From: Aplectana chamaeleonis
Taxonomy: Eukaryota > Nematoda > Chromadorea > Rhabditida > Cosmocercidae
DNA: 64,000 bases
Reading direction: 5' to 3'
Assembly: GCA_029168955.1 (NCBI GenBank)
Contig: JAPDOI010001511.1
Location: 107,617 to 171,616 of the forward strand
Of the stretch, positions 23,801-31,341 are shown piece by piece (position 1 is the first letter of the stretch; every line of letters begins with the position of its first letter). Below the pieces are notes generated by a model. The model did no database searches and was not told where the DNA came from. It worked only from the letters and a program-made list of their open reading frames with translations. The position numbers and the translations under genes are program-made.

Positions 23801-26800
23801 GAATTTCAGATTTTCAAAATTCTGAAGAAAGATTTAGAATTCCTATGGAATTCCCTACGAACTGATATTCAACACCCCTCCCATACCCTCAAAATTACGA
23901 AGAAAAGCGCTTAAAGTCAGCATACACGCTCGTAAACGTAATTGAGATAACTAGGGGATTAGGATTATATGGCACGAAACACAACGCCCACGCATTTTGA
24001 AGCGTCAAAAACGACCCACAACGACGCTACACGAGTGGGTTGTTGGCCCTGCCCGTGTACTTCTCCGCCCCCTGTATTCGTGCCTCCTCCAAAACAAAGG
24101 TGGTGGAACATTCGCACCATCGGCGATTTTTGTGGGTGGCGGAACAGGTAAACTAGGTAAACCACACACATCGACGACGGTGGAAATGGCCCAGCGCCCC
24201 TGTTTTGGAGGAAGACGCAAATACGGGGGGCGGGCAGACACAGGGGCGGGGCCAACTTCTCGCTCGTGTAGTGTCATTGTGGGTCGTTTTTGACGCTTCA
24301 AAATGAGTGGGCGTTGTGTTCCGTGCCATTCCATTCTAACTCCGTAATCATCTCAATTACGTTTACGAGCATGTATGCTACCTTTCGAATATTTTTTACC
24401 GTTGTCCAAAAGCGCGACACGAAAAACGAAATGAAATTGGACAACACTAATTTCAATTTGAAAAAGGCAGCACTGAGATCCCAAAGGTAAACTTTGCAAC
24501 CTTGGTCTATCCTCTACCCATGGCCGCCCGCGCAATGTCGCTTGGAAACTCCTCAATGTAGAGCATTTCGGAAAGAATGAACTTTTGACTACGGCAAGCC
24601 GTCTAACAATATCGCGCTCTACATATAGCCAAACCGGGTCTTGTGCACTGCAGTGCCCGCGAAATCCCATATCTTGGCCGCGCTCGCACCCCTATTGTGT
24701 TCTCGGTGAAAATTCTTGTTCAAGGACATTTCTCCTCATCCCCCCGCCCGTGAAGCGCTCTAATCTGAGTTTTTTCGTATTATTTTCGTTTTTTTTGCGT
24801 TCTTTGTGGCATTGACCGGTGTCCTAAAGGTGTTTAGAAGGACACGAGCTTTAACTGCCCTCAAGACTCCTTGAGAACACCGATCAAAGCCACACCCTGA
24901 AAGTCTGGGGAATGAGGATTATTTCGCGGCTGAATCACGTCGCGAGAAGTCAAAACCACTTTTCTCGACAACCTGAGTCGAAATCACGTTTTATCCACCT
25001 GGAAACGTGCCACTACCATGAGTTCACCTACCATGACCTCGATACATGGATTTTCTTGATTTTTAACTATTTTACCCACTATGACCAAACGTACACAATA
25101 CAAAATTTGCAAACCGATAGCAGGTTTCTGAACCGCTTTCAAAGACTGTGTTAAGGGGTCTGCAGAGTCCAAGCTGCGGCGTTGCTCGCAGCGACGAGCA
25201 ACGCTGGGTGATGCAATATCGATCACTTTCAGCGACGGGGGCGACCGACGCTACGTAAAGGGCGACGAGGGGGCACCGCAGAGTGTATTGACGCCGCGAC
25301 GGCCCTGCATCACTGCCAGCGAGCGGCAACCGATGCCGCGACGATAATGTTTCGAAACATTTTTGTCGCCTTGTCAAGGCTGACGCTCGGCGCCCACACA
25401 CAGGTATCTGCAACTCTGCAGACCCCTTTAGGGGCTCTACAGAGTGACAGCGACCAGCGGCACGTCTCACAGCGAGAGGTTTGGGGAGGGGTCGAAATAT
25501 GACGCGGCGTTGGGCACCAAGATCTCGCAGAGTTTTAGCGACTTTGACGTCGGCGTCGCTATTCAACCGTTGCGTACGCACGAATTAATCTGACGTCACA
25601 TTTTTATTTCAATAGTCTTCAGTGCTTCTTTATGCTTTTAGGTTGAGCCTATGAGCACCTTCTAAAAATAAAATTTATAGGAAGTAGTGGAGTGAGCCAC
25701 TGATTTATGTTCAGTGAAGTGATGATGCTGTATGTAGGACACATATTCTAAGACCTCAGATTTAGTAGAGAGTTTGTGTTACACGATTTGCATTTTTCTG
25801 ACAATTTGGAAGCCTTGTTAAAAAACTCAGGGAACAATTACGCATAATCACGGGGCCTCCTAAGCAGGCAGCAGCCACCGTTTATCCACATTGTTTATAG
25901 CACTGAATACGCAGGAAGTTGATAAGTTGAAATTTGTTGAAACTCGTAGAGCATTTCCACTAGCAAAATAATGAGATGGAACACGTATGGATAAACAGTC
26001 GCTGCTGCCTGTTTAGGTTTTCTCCATAATCATAGGTCGAAAAGTTGCACGTAAGTGCGACAAAACGTTCTTCTTTGTTTCTCAAGATGACCCAAAATTA
26101 TCGATCATGTTGAGTCGAGCTGTTGAAACATATAAGTGTGAGAACATAATCTCGGCAATCGATTGAGTTCACCATTAAACCACATTTGGAAAGAAATTCG
26201 AGTCCCAGAGGAGCTAGAATTAAAAAGCATCTCGAAGATTGCTAAACTTTCACGTGTTCTTGTAAAAACTTCTTGATTTCAAAAAAAATGAAGGATACGC
26301 TCTCAGAAGCGGAAAACATAAAATCTTGTGGTCACGTTAAATAGGAAGTTCTCGTGAGAATCGATATTATCTCACAAAAGAAAAGAAAACTGTATTGAAA
26401 TCATTTACATCGAGAAGTGAGTTGAAATAGATCACATAAGAAGCCAATGGAAAAGTGTTCAAGCGTTTATGGAAAGGTGCGATCAATACCTCAAATAAGA
26501 GCGAAAATAGAAAAAAATCGCATGGATGACTAAACAATGAAAAAACATTGAAAGGATCGATGGCGGCAGCCTTCGTCGATGATAGAAGTGGTCCAGACCA
26601 TCTTTCGCCGCCGTCCGCTAGCGGAGTCACTGCGGGAGCCGCTGCTGTTGCGGCGACGAAAACACTCTGCGAGATACCTGCGTTGCCGCTCTCGCGCGGC
26701 ACGTCGCCGCCCTCGCCCGCTGCGTGGCGCACCCCACTCTCCATCATTGGCCCGCCGTAGCGAGACTCGCCGCTGCGCAACTCTGCAGACCCCTTTAAGC

Positions 26801-28031
26801 CCTAAAGCGACATAAAGTACGGTAGTGCGGGATGTGTTAACGGCTCGGTACGGCTTCCCTGAGCGTTTCTTCTGCACAACTCTATTTCATTTAACTTGCC
26901 AGCACAAGGAAACTGCAATAGGCACGAATTGCGCTGATACTTTGAGCTCTTTATTGTGCGTTGGCGTAAACTCGGTGCACGTATGTTTTGACATAGGTGC
27001 ACCGAGTACTCGAAAGTGCACATTAAAGCCACAGCCCAAGTTCATAAAGAAAGTCAGAGTTTCACAACTAATAATCAATTAGACCAACCCTATATAACAC
27101 CTGCCTACTACGGGCTATCAATTTCTCCGAATAAGGGAGTTTAAGAGGAAACCACCCTGGCGGCTCCACAACAAGAAGCCACTTTGGCATACCTGTCATC
27201 GAAGACCTTTTGAGTTCTTCGATCAACGGCTCAGTACTTCCCTTCTTTCCCAGCCTCTCTCTTCAGTAAAGTCCTCTCTCAAAAATCGGTTGCAAATGAT
27301 GGAAGTTTCAAGTTTCAAGCCGGAAAACTTGTCCACTATGCTTTCGCCTCTCGGCTTTAGACAATTTCGAATTGGTCATAACTTTGTTCTCAGAGGTCGT
27401 CTACGATTCCAGGGACATCATTGGGATCAGCGTGGAACCGTTAGCAACAGACAAAACTTTTTTGGACAGAAATCAGAAAAACGATTCTGAAGTTGGACTC
27501 TTCTTAGAAGGAACGAAGCGTATCAGTGCGATTCATGCCGGCTGTGCCTATAATATGAACGGTCCTGTTCTTTCCATTGCGTCCTATGGGCTGTAAAAGA
27601 AAAACAAATCTTAGTCGCAGCAAGGAGTAGATGAAAAACGAAAAGTTACAATTAAGTGACTTCGGAAGGTGCTTGCCGCACTTCACAAACTTCAAGTTCC
27701 TTGAAACCAATGCCGTCAAAACGGTTGGCTGTTTCAGCTTTACACTCACTTGCACAGGATTTTTGTGAACAAGTAAGCCGAATGCGAGAGGGTAGTCGCG
27801 TTCCGTTTGGCTCACTGACTTTTCATCGAATCCAAAAAGCGTTCGAATTGAAGAACACCTGCAAAACACTTTTTGTAGGTTCCACCTCACTTGAGTCTGA
27901 GCAGAAAGGACTAACACACCTATCTTTGCGTTGTAATATGAGCTTTTCTACCGCACTTGTGTTATAACGAAAATGCTCTGCTTCTTTAGTGACAGTTTTG
28001 TTGCCCTTCAATATAGCGTCACAGTCAATAT
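5704..28031 (-). CDS. GT14 (Branch family) beta-1,6-N-acetylglucosaminyltransferase, 9 exons, 5' end missing
   Basis: Exons in coding order: 28031-27920, 27858-27750, 22576-22445, 22378-22277, 20644-20519, 13081-13001, 12604-12514, 12464-12303, 5828-5704. All junctions keep phase and give 345 residues to a TGA. Family landmarks in order: a stem with DCDAI; FPLAFGLLVHK-like DYPLAFGLLVHK; FYRPQNEYCIAV; VKWGSFE; YLSGVDVPLKTN; PLPLFKSSLSA; ADESFWGTLAGN, whose Glu matches the catalytic base of mammalian core-2 enzymes; FPLPGGTDAAKF; GYYLSRYQIWE; SCVYGVDDL; and AHKFYMDFQPAAF at the C-terminus. Known family role: Golgi type II enzymes that transfer GlcNAc in beta-1,6 linkage to glycans. Nematode members are about 400 residues, so roughly 60-90 N-terminal residues with the membrane anchor are unaccounted for. 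Three introns exceed 5 kb and are full of transposons. No lesion is seen in the exons. Confidence 0.9.
6524..6712 (-). repeat. tRNA-derived repeat, inverted arm 1
   Basis: The minus strand carries a diverged copy of the tRNA-like sequence at 7735-7918. It keeps the A-box-like GTCGGTGGTGTTATGGTAAC and the tail GCGTTCAACTCGGCTACC. The two arms face each other around the tandem MITE pair 6733-7700. Confidence 0.55.
6733..7224. mobile_element. TTAA-flanked MITE, 'GTGTTCACGATAATC' family, first of a tandem pair
   Basis: It runs from TTAAAGGCAGTGTTCACGAT to the complement ATCGTGAACACTGCCTTTAA. The final TTAA (7221-7224) is also the first TTAA of the next copy. 492 bp, non-coding. Confidence 0.85.
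7221..7700. mobile_element. TTAA-flanked MITE, second of a tandem pair
   Basis: A same-orientation relative of 6733-7224 that shares its TTAA. Interiors match along their length (CGATTTTGAGATTAAT, GCACCAGAAGG, GTTCGTTGTGACAATGAAAT). The right end is slightly mutated (CACCGTGAAGACTGCCTTTAA). Confidence 0.85.
7735..7918 (+). repeat. tRNA-derived (SINE-like) repeat, arm 2
   Basis: Positions 7794-7864 fold as a near cloverleaf. GTGTCGG pairs with CTGACAC (one G-T) as acceptor stem; D arm GTGT/ACAC; T stem GCAGG/CCTGC with loop CTCGAGT; the anticodon stem has one mismatch and loop TCGGACA (GGA). A C replaces the usual U33 and the T loop is not canonical, so I call it tRNA-derived, not a tRNA gene. 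The extra 5' and 3' sequence shared with 6524-6712 fits a SINE. Confidence 0.55.
8960..9345 (+). repeat. Degenerate tandem repeat, about 165-172 bp period
   Basis: Blocks beginning GATTAGCG at 9125 and 9297 align through AAGCGTGCG.CGCAT, and a weaker block starts near 8964 (TAGCGTTTCACAGG). GCGC occurs many times in the stretch. The short open frames here are by-products of this composition. Confidence 0.45.
9385..9447 (+). repeat. Dispersed repeat G, copy 1
   Basis: It shares ATCACCAGCAGCGGAGCG, GCCTCGGTGAA and GATAAGGA with 23067-23130 in the same orientation. The boundaries are uncertain. Confidence 0.45.
9448..10352. other. Intronic sequence, nothing recognised
   Basis: AT-rich interior of the 5829-12302 intron of the GT14 gene. 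I found no complete element or exon. Confidence 0.4.
10353..12000. mobile_element. TTAA-flanked MITE, 'ACAGTCCAAC' family, interrupted by a hAT element
   Basis: The left end TTAAAGACACAGTCCAAC and right end GGTTGGACTGTGCCTTTAA pair. Removing 10792-11949 leaves about 480 bp, the family size, collinear with the intact copy at 20900-21381 (shared TTTCACGCTGATCACAATGG, GCCAGACC.AAAACAAATC, GGGGGCGTGGCCGACTTTTT). Confidence 0.85.
10792..11949. mobile_element. hAT-like non-autonomous element with 8-bp target duplication
   Basis: It starts CAGGGGTGTGCATTTTCCG and ends CGCGCACCCCTG, flanked on both sides by GACCGGAC (10784-10791 and 11950-11957). The uninterrupted host MITE at 20900-21381 has a single GACCGGAC at this place, so the duplication is confirmed internally. 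The ends are rich in TTTACCGATT motifs; the middle has GCGGCACTACAGCG tandem units (about 11030-11120). A relative in the other orientation is at 54080-55130. No transposase is present. Confidence 0.85.
12303..12464 (-). CDS. GT14 gene, exon with PGGTDAAKF and SRYQIWE
   Basis: Acceptor TTTATCAG, donor G|GTAGGT. It enters and leaves in phase 1. It encodes FPLPGGTDAAKF, then a Lys-rich stretch and GYYLSRYQIWE, which is the order found in GT14 proteins just before the SCVxG block. Confidence 0.9.
12514..12604 (-). CDS. GT14 gene, exon with the ADESFW catalytic motif
   Basis: Acceptor ATAATCAG, donor C|GTAAGT. It reads SPISRTLLKFLE then ADESFWGTLAGN. The Glu of DESFW aligns with the proposed catalytic base of core-2 enzymes (family knowledge). 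Confidence 0.9.
13001..13081 (-). CDS. GT14 gene, exon with PLPLFKSSLSA
   Basis: Acceptor TTTTGACAG, donor CAG|GTGAGT, 27 codons, phase 0 at both ends. It links LNGRK of the exon 7.4 kb upstream to SPISRT of the next exon. Confidence 0.85.
13195..14791 (+). mobile_element. Tc3-like element with decayed transposase
   Basis: The element lies between TA dinucleotides (13193-13194, 14792-14793). Long inverted ends match over about 120 bp (ATAC.AACACCC, GTGTCACCACC / GGTGGTAACAC, AAAACCGTAG). Broken plus-strand frames from 13478 give a Tc3-type transposase: KIASQLGRS helix-turn-helix, RLSRQDER-like LSRQDERQISRR, NMTRNWDK, FNLDGPDG-like SIWMVR region, RGLREEP, the late PNPxENLWG block in shifted frames. 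The first catalytic Asp block (usually SDEKKF) is missing. A GTGAGC...TATTTCAG stretch (13909-13973) looks like an intron. Not functional. Confidence 0.8.
14925..14956 (+). repeat. Exact 16-bp tandem duplication
   Basis: GGTATATACGATAATC occurs twice without interruption. It may be a replication slip or an excision footprint. Confidence 0.7.
14957..17139. other. Intronic / upstream sequence of the nested gene, no confirmed exon
   Basis: A GC-rich block at 16760-16940 is open in several frames and ends in a GCGTGAGT donor-like site. An acceptor-like TTTTTCAG precedes GAGCGAGG near 16290. The frames are ambiguous and I could not join them in phase to the gene at 17140, so I leave them uncalled. 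Confidence 0.35.
17140..18484 (+). CDS. Uncharacterised multi-exon gene nested antisense in the GT14 intron
   Basis: Proposed exons: 17140-17230, 17280-17318, 17374-17541, 17610-17647, 17776-17871, 18134-18175, 18250-18356, 18415-18484; 651 nt, 216 residues, TAA stop. The start ATG follows TTTTTCTCTTCTAG and TTGTTCAG, which suit a spliced-leader or ordinary acceptor. The last four exons are strongest, with acceptors TGTTTTAG, TTTTTTCAG, GTCATCAG and TTTTTCAG. The product has a basic Ser/Thr-rich N-terminus, an acidic stretch (DYGDDEPE), a charged helix (QLCEMKRSLE) and a C-terminus with LYGLGFGYAKLLDVD. No signal peptide or family is recognised. Weak points: the first intron's AAG acceptor and the GTTCGT donor at 17648; GTGCAA six bases later is also in phase. 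The GT14 gene runs on the opposite strand. Confidence 0.6.
18485..19097. other. 3' flank of nested gene, nothing recognised
   Basis: AT-rich. I saw no clear AATAAA close to the TAA stop and no repeat family. Confidence 0.4.
19098..19315 (+). repeat. Minisatellite, 20-bp unit, about 11 copies
   Basis: Consecutive degenerate 20-mers follow the pattern CGGAGTNNATTNNGGTCACC, for example at 19098, 19216 and 19276. Copies differ at several bases, so the array is old. Confidence 0.65.
19381..20010 (-). pseudogene. LINE remnant (endonuclease and reverse transcriptase scraps)
   Basis: On the minus strand, frames around 19850-20010 contain an endonuclease-like block ending in VHAPQTGC (compare SAYAPQTGC in the LINE at 39914-43850). 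19390-19570 matches the same LINE's reverse transcriptase segment. Several frameshifts. Confidence 0.6.
20519..20644 (-). CDS. GT14 gene, exon with YLSGVDVPLKTN
   Basis: Acceptor GCATTTCAG, donor AAG|GTACGC, 42 codons, phase 0. It encodes YLSGVDVPLKTN and REMVEIFKKF, the hallmark donor-domain segment of nematode GT14 proteins. An ATG and open frame just upstream (to 20725) are intron. Confidence 0.9.
20900..21381. mobile_element. Nested TTAA MITE, 'ACAGTCCAA' family
   Basis: TTAAAGCCACAGTCCAAG to GGTTGGACTGTGCCTTTAA, 482 bp, inserted at the TTAA after ACGAAATCC of the outer element. It is the reference copy for 10353-12000. Confidence 0.85.
21397..21842. mobile_element. Second nested TTAA MITE
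   Basis: TTAAAGGCAGGGTTCTCGAT to TACCGCGAACGGTGCCTTAA, inserted at the TTAA after CCGCCTC of the outer element, only 15 bp from the first insertion. Ends are slightly diverged. Confidence 0.7.
22277..22378 (-). CDS. GT14 gene, exon with VKWGSFE
   Basis: Acceptor ATGTTTAG, donor CAG|GTAGTG, 34 codons, phase 0. It reads VKWGSFEIINSTFACLE and ends WRYYQ, which joins YLSGVD of the next exon. Confidence 0.9.
22445..22576 (-). CDS. GT14 gene, exon with FYRPQNEYCIAV
   Basis: Acceptor GCTTTTCAG, donor TTG|GTGAGT, 44 codons, phase 0. FYRPQNEYCIAV and the KCFSNV Cys are standard GT14 positions. Confidence 0.9.
22577..23910. other. Intronic sequence with minor repeats
   Basis: Part of the 5.2-kb GT14 intron. 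It holds a GC-rich block at 22720-22960 and dispersed repeat G at 23067-23130. A tRNA-promoter-like stretch near 23670-23735 (B-box-like GTTTCGATTCG) may be a SINE, but I could not fold it. Confidence 0.4.
23067..23130 (+). repeat. Dispersed repeat G, copy 2
   Basis: Same-strand match to 9385-9447. Both lie inside GT14 introns. Confidence 0.45.
23911..24388. mobile_element. TTAA MITE with nearly complete palindromic structure
   Basis: Ends TTAAAGTCAGCATACACGCT and CGAGCATGTATGCTACCTTT (right TTAA mutated). Inverted matching continues inward for over 100 bp (CGCCCAC.CATTTTGAAGCGT, AAAACGACCCACAA). Several overlapping open frames on both strands are by-products of the palindrome. Confidence 0.75.
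24389..25150. other. Intronic sequence, nothing recognised
   Basis: A minus-strand frame at 24353-24670 is open but lacks splice support and overlaps the MITE end. Confidence 0.35.
25151..25430. mobile_element. TTAA MITE, 'GGGGTCTGCAGAGT' family, copy 1
   Basis: Left TTAAGGGGTCTGCAGAGTCC and right ACTCTGCAGACCCCTTTA pair. GC-rich interior. A 169-codon minus-strand open frame spans it and is not a gene. Confidence 0.65.
25427..26798. mobile_element. TTAA MITE, 'GGGGTCTGCAGAGT' family, copy 2
   Basis: Left TTTAGGGGCTCTACAGAGTG and right CAACTCTGCAGACCCCTTTAA pair. The left edge overlaps the right edge of copy 1. It contains the small element 25852-26024. Confidence 0.55.
25852..26024. mobile_element. 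Small TIR element with 8-bp target duplication
   Basis: Ends GGGGCCTCCTAAGCAGGCAG and CTGCCTGTTTAGGTTTTCTC pair through CCTAA(A/G)CAGGCAGCAGC. CATAATCA flanks it on both sides (25843-25850, 26025-26032). The same termini bound the 1.18-kb insert at 41201-42379. The 8-9 bp duplication suggests a Mutator-like or hAT-like transposase; this is not resolved. Confidence 0.75.
26920..27540. repeat. Family I foldback, copy 3, split by a TTAA MITE
   Basis: The left arm (GCACGAATTGCGCTGATAC, GTTGGCGTAAACTCGGTGCA) at 26920-27022 and right arm (GTATCAGTGCGATTCATGCC) at 27509-27540 belong together. They are separated by the MITE at 27023-27508. Confidence 0.55.
27023..27508. mobile_element. TTAA MITE, 'ACAGTCCAA' family, degenerate right end
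   Basis: Left TTAAAGCCACAGCCCAAG; the right TTCTGAAGTTGGACTCTTC resembles the GAGGTTGGACTGTGCC end. The length of about 486 bp matches the family. Confidence 0.6.
27750..27858 (-). CDS. GT14 gene, exon with DYPLAFGLLVHK
   Basis: Acceptor GTGTTTTGCAG, donor CAA|GTGAGT; enters in phase 2, leaves in phase 0. It reads CSSIRTLFGFDE, then DYPLAFGLLVHKNPVQ, the start of the GT14 catalytic domain. Confidence 0.88.
27920..28031 (-). CDS. GT14 gene, most 5' exon identified (stem region)
   Basis: Donor GATAG|GTGTGT in phase 2 matches the next exon. A TTACGCTTCAG acceptor at 28032 fits, but the frame is also open to 28203, so this exon could be longer. It encodes IDCDAILKGN and a charged stretch like the luminal stem of nematode GT14 enzymes. 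The membrane anchor is not encoded here. Confidence 0.75.
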
Positions 28032-28277
28032 CTGAAGCGTAAATCAGTACAGTAGTAATGCTTGGGGTGTGTGTATACAAGTCTGTTGGTACCTGCTCGT
28101 TGGTGCCTCTGCTTCTACTGAACCCAGCAGACGTTTGAGTGTACACAGGGAACGTTCGAGCGATATAGCGTGCACAACTATATCGCAAAAGTATCCCACA
28201 CATTGCATAAAGGTGTCGCCGTCCGGCACACTACGGCCTCTGGTCTATAACACCTTAGGATCCGTACCTAAGGAGTC

Positions 28278-31200
28278 ATGGAGTCTTTGGCCACAAGCCA
28301 CAATTTCGCCACCCTGAACTGTCGATCGCTGTCGAGTGATATCCAAAAAACTGCGCTATCCAGACTCCTGAGCGATTTCCATGCACCGTTTGCTGCTTTG
28401 CAGGAAACCCGCCTCAAGGATAGACCCACCATCAGCGTCAGAGAGTACACCATCTACTGCGGTAACGCTGACGATAGGAGAGTGGGAGGCTGTGCAATAG
28501 CTGTAAGGAAGGATTTCAATGGTATGGTCAAGGAGTTTGGCTCAACGTCGTGCCGGAATGCATTCGTACGACTGCGGGATCACAGAGGATTCAATCTGTG
28601 GATAGTGAGTGCTCATGCGCCCACTGAAACCGCCGAAGACAATTCGAAGGATGCGTTTTATGGGGAGCTCAATACGTTGCTGGCCAGGATACCTTGTCAA
28701 CATGCTGTTGTCGTGGGGATTGACGCAAATGCGAAGATGGGACTTGATCAGGGATTCGAAGTACTCGGTAAATGGTTCTACCCAGTGGAGCAAACATCGG
28801 ACAATGGCTACCGCCTTGTCGACTTTTGTGAACGCAGTGGTCTGATTATTGCATCACCATTGAAGAGGAATCATCGCCGCCATCAGCTTACGTGGCAGGG
28901 ATCAACCCAGCTATCTCCAGAAGAGCAGCGGAAGCGGAAGATGACAACTTTGAAACTACAGCTTGACTATGTCCTGACGAGGAATATTCCAGTATCGGAC
29001 ATTCGAAAATCTAGAGCTGTGTGGGATGTCGCATTCGATTCGGATCACCGTCCTGTTCTGTTGAACTTCACTGCGAGGATTCATAAGGGGAAGCGAGGGG
29101 CTCAGCCTCTCCGGAGGATTGACATGACAAGTCTCAGAGATGAAGAGTGCATAAGGAATTTTCGACAACGCGTTTCTATTCACATCGGAGTACGGACTAA
29201 GAAGAAACTTTTCGACGCGGATTCTTTTGTCAAGTGCATCCAGGACGCTTCGAAAGAGGCACTCCCGGTTGTACAGCCTAAGAAGAAGTTCGCCAACGTC
29301 TCAGAAGAAACAACATCTATCTACAACAGAGTATGTGCTCTCCGAACTGCGGGAAACTTCGTGGAGGAGAAGCGTCTGAGGAGGAAGTTGCGTCGGCAGC
29401 TTCAAAGTGACCGCGAACGAGAGTGGACGTGTAGAGCTAAGGAGTTCGAGAAGGCTTGGGAGGAGAAGAATTCGAAGAAAGCCTACACGTTGCTGCGACA
29501 GTATAGCGGGAAGATGAAGAGATGTTCTCCTGTCTTGAACACCAATGGAGTTGCAGTTGGTGATGCGACGCTGCCAATATGGAAGGATTACTTCAGTTCA
29601 CTACTGAATCGTCCAGCGCCATCAGTACCTGAGCTCCCGCATGTTCAGAGAGCACATTACGATGTCAGTGAGGAAGCGCCGACTGAGTCTGAAGTTTTGG
29701 ATTGTGTCCGGAAAATGAAGAATGGAAAGGCAGGTGGAGATGACAACATCACTGCTGAAATGCTGAAAGCTCTTTCTCCGTCTGGGATTTGCGAAATGAC
29801 CAACACCATCCGTGCCATATGGATGAGCGAAAGGATACCCGATTCGTGGAGACATGCGATCATCGTACCTCTTCACAAGAAGCTATCCGTCGCGGATCCT
29901 AAGAACTACAGAGGAATCTCTCTACTTCGTGTCATGTACAAGGTTTTAGAACGTATCATTCTCGAGCGACTTATCAAACATTGTGAAGGAACGACCAGAG
30001 ATGAGCAAGCCGGTTTTCGACCTGGAAGATCGACCATCGACCAAGTGTTCGTCGTGGGAAGAGTAGAAGAATCGTGGCAGCGGTTTTCGAAGCCATTACA
30101 GCTTGCTTTTTTGGACTTTGAAGCCGCGTTCGACTCTCCTCATCGTGATCGATTGCTCAATGCTCTGCGAGCAGATGGAGTCCCGGAAAAGTATGTTCGG
30201 TCAATCGAAGACATGAACAGAGGAACAACAGCAGCAGTTCGTACACCTGTCGGATTTACGTCAGCTCTCGAGGTGAAAACAGGAGTAAGGCAAGGAGCCG
30301 TTGCAGGACCTTTTCTTTTCAACTTCGCCGTTGATGACATCATGCGTAGAGTTGCAGAATAGTTTCCTGCGGATGTGATCCTAACACCATCAGGACGCTC
30401 CCTTGTCGACCTGGAGTACGCCGACGACATTGCGTTATTCACTGAAAACAACGCAAAACTGCAAAGGATTGTGAACCTCGTTTCGAAGTATGCCGTAGCC
30501 TATAGACTTCGTCTTCGTCCCGACAAATGCAAGCAGATGTGGGTCTCTCAGAGGCCGTCAACGGGAGTTTGTGTGGACGGACAACGTATCGAACTGGTGG
30601 ACGATTTCTGTTATTTGGGCTGTTTGCTGAAGAACGATGGTAGTTATGCAGCGGATATTCGGCAACGTTGTGCGAAAGCTACGTCTGAATTTAATTCTCT
30701 AACCAAGTGTTTGTGGTCTACCACCATCGCGAAGGAAGTCAAGTTGCGCGTCTACCTATCCGCTATTCGCTCTATCATGATGTACGGATCGGAGACGTGG
30801 GCAGCACCGAAGACGCATATGGAAAGTTGGATTGCACGGAGAGGAAGCTTTTTAGGCGTTTGCTTGGATATTTCTGGCCGCGTGTATGCCATAACGAAGA
30901 CCTTTACAAGGAAATCGACGCAGTACATCAATGCTTGACACGAGGTAGGTGCCAGCATCTCCTATCACGCCATCTCAAGCAGCAATGGAAAGTCGACTTC
31001 GACTGCTCGGGCATATACTAAGAAGAACGCCGGATCGTGTCGTACAACACGCCTTAAGAATGCTTCCAAATCCTGTCTGGAAACGGCCACCTGGGCGGAG
31101 GCGAAAGTTCTGGACGGATGTGATTAAAGAGGATTTGAAGTGACTCGGCATCGAAGGACAGTTCAGACGCGATGTTTCGTTTCGCAGGAAATGGAATAGA

Positions 31201-31341
31201 GACAGCTGGATTGAATGTGTTCAAATTGTGGCTGAAGACCGTGAAATATGGACATGGCTGACTACTAGGACGGCCCACTCGGTGAAGATGCGGAATGACC
31301 GCGTCAGGCGAAAGCCAACCGATTAAGGCAAGTAAGTCAAG
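28278..31341 (+). mobile_element. RTE-like LINE with endonuclease and reverse transcriptase, lightly damaged
   Basis: A 694-codon frame starts at 28278. Apurinic-type endonuclease motifs: QETRL (about residue 42), GIDANAK (near 147), LDYVL, SDHRPV (near 257). Reverse transcriptase motifs: YRGISLL (near 542), GFRPGRSTIDQ, AFLDFEAAFDS (near 609), VRQGAVAGPF. An in-frame TAG at 30360-30362 precedes LEYADDIALF (near residue 714, same frame). Further damage: frameshifts near 30840 and 30970 and a TGA at 31141. The C-terminus reads GHILRR, KRPPGRRR, RKWNRDSW and stops at 31326, followed by an AAGTAAGTCAAGTAA tail. One ORF is seen. Confidence 0.9.

Noticed and set aside
24005..24334. Overlapping open frames on both strands
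   Set aside because: Produced by the palindrome of the MITE at 23911-24388.
25072..25581. A 169-codon minus-strand open frame
   Set aside because: It spans the GC-rich palindromic MITE 25151-25430 and its neighbour. Length comes from composition; no family motif.
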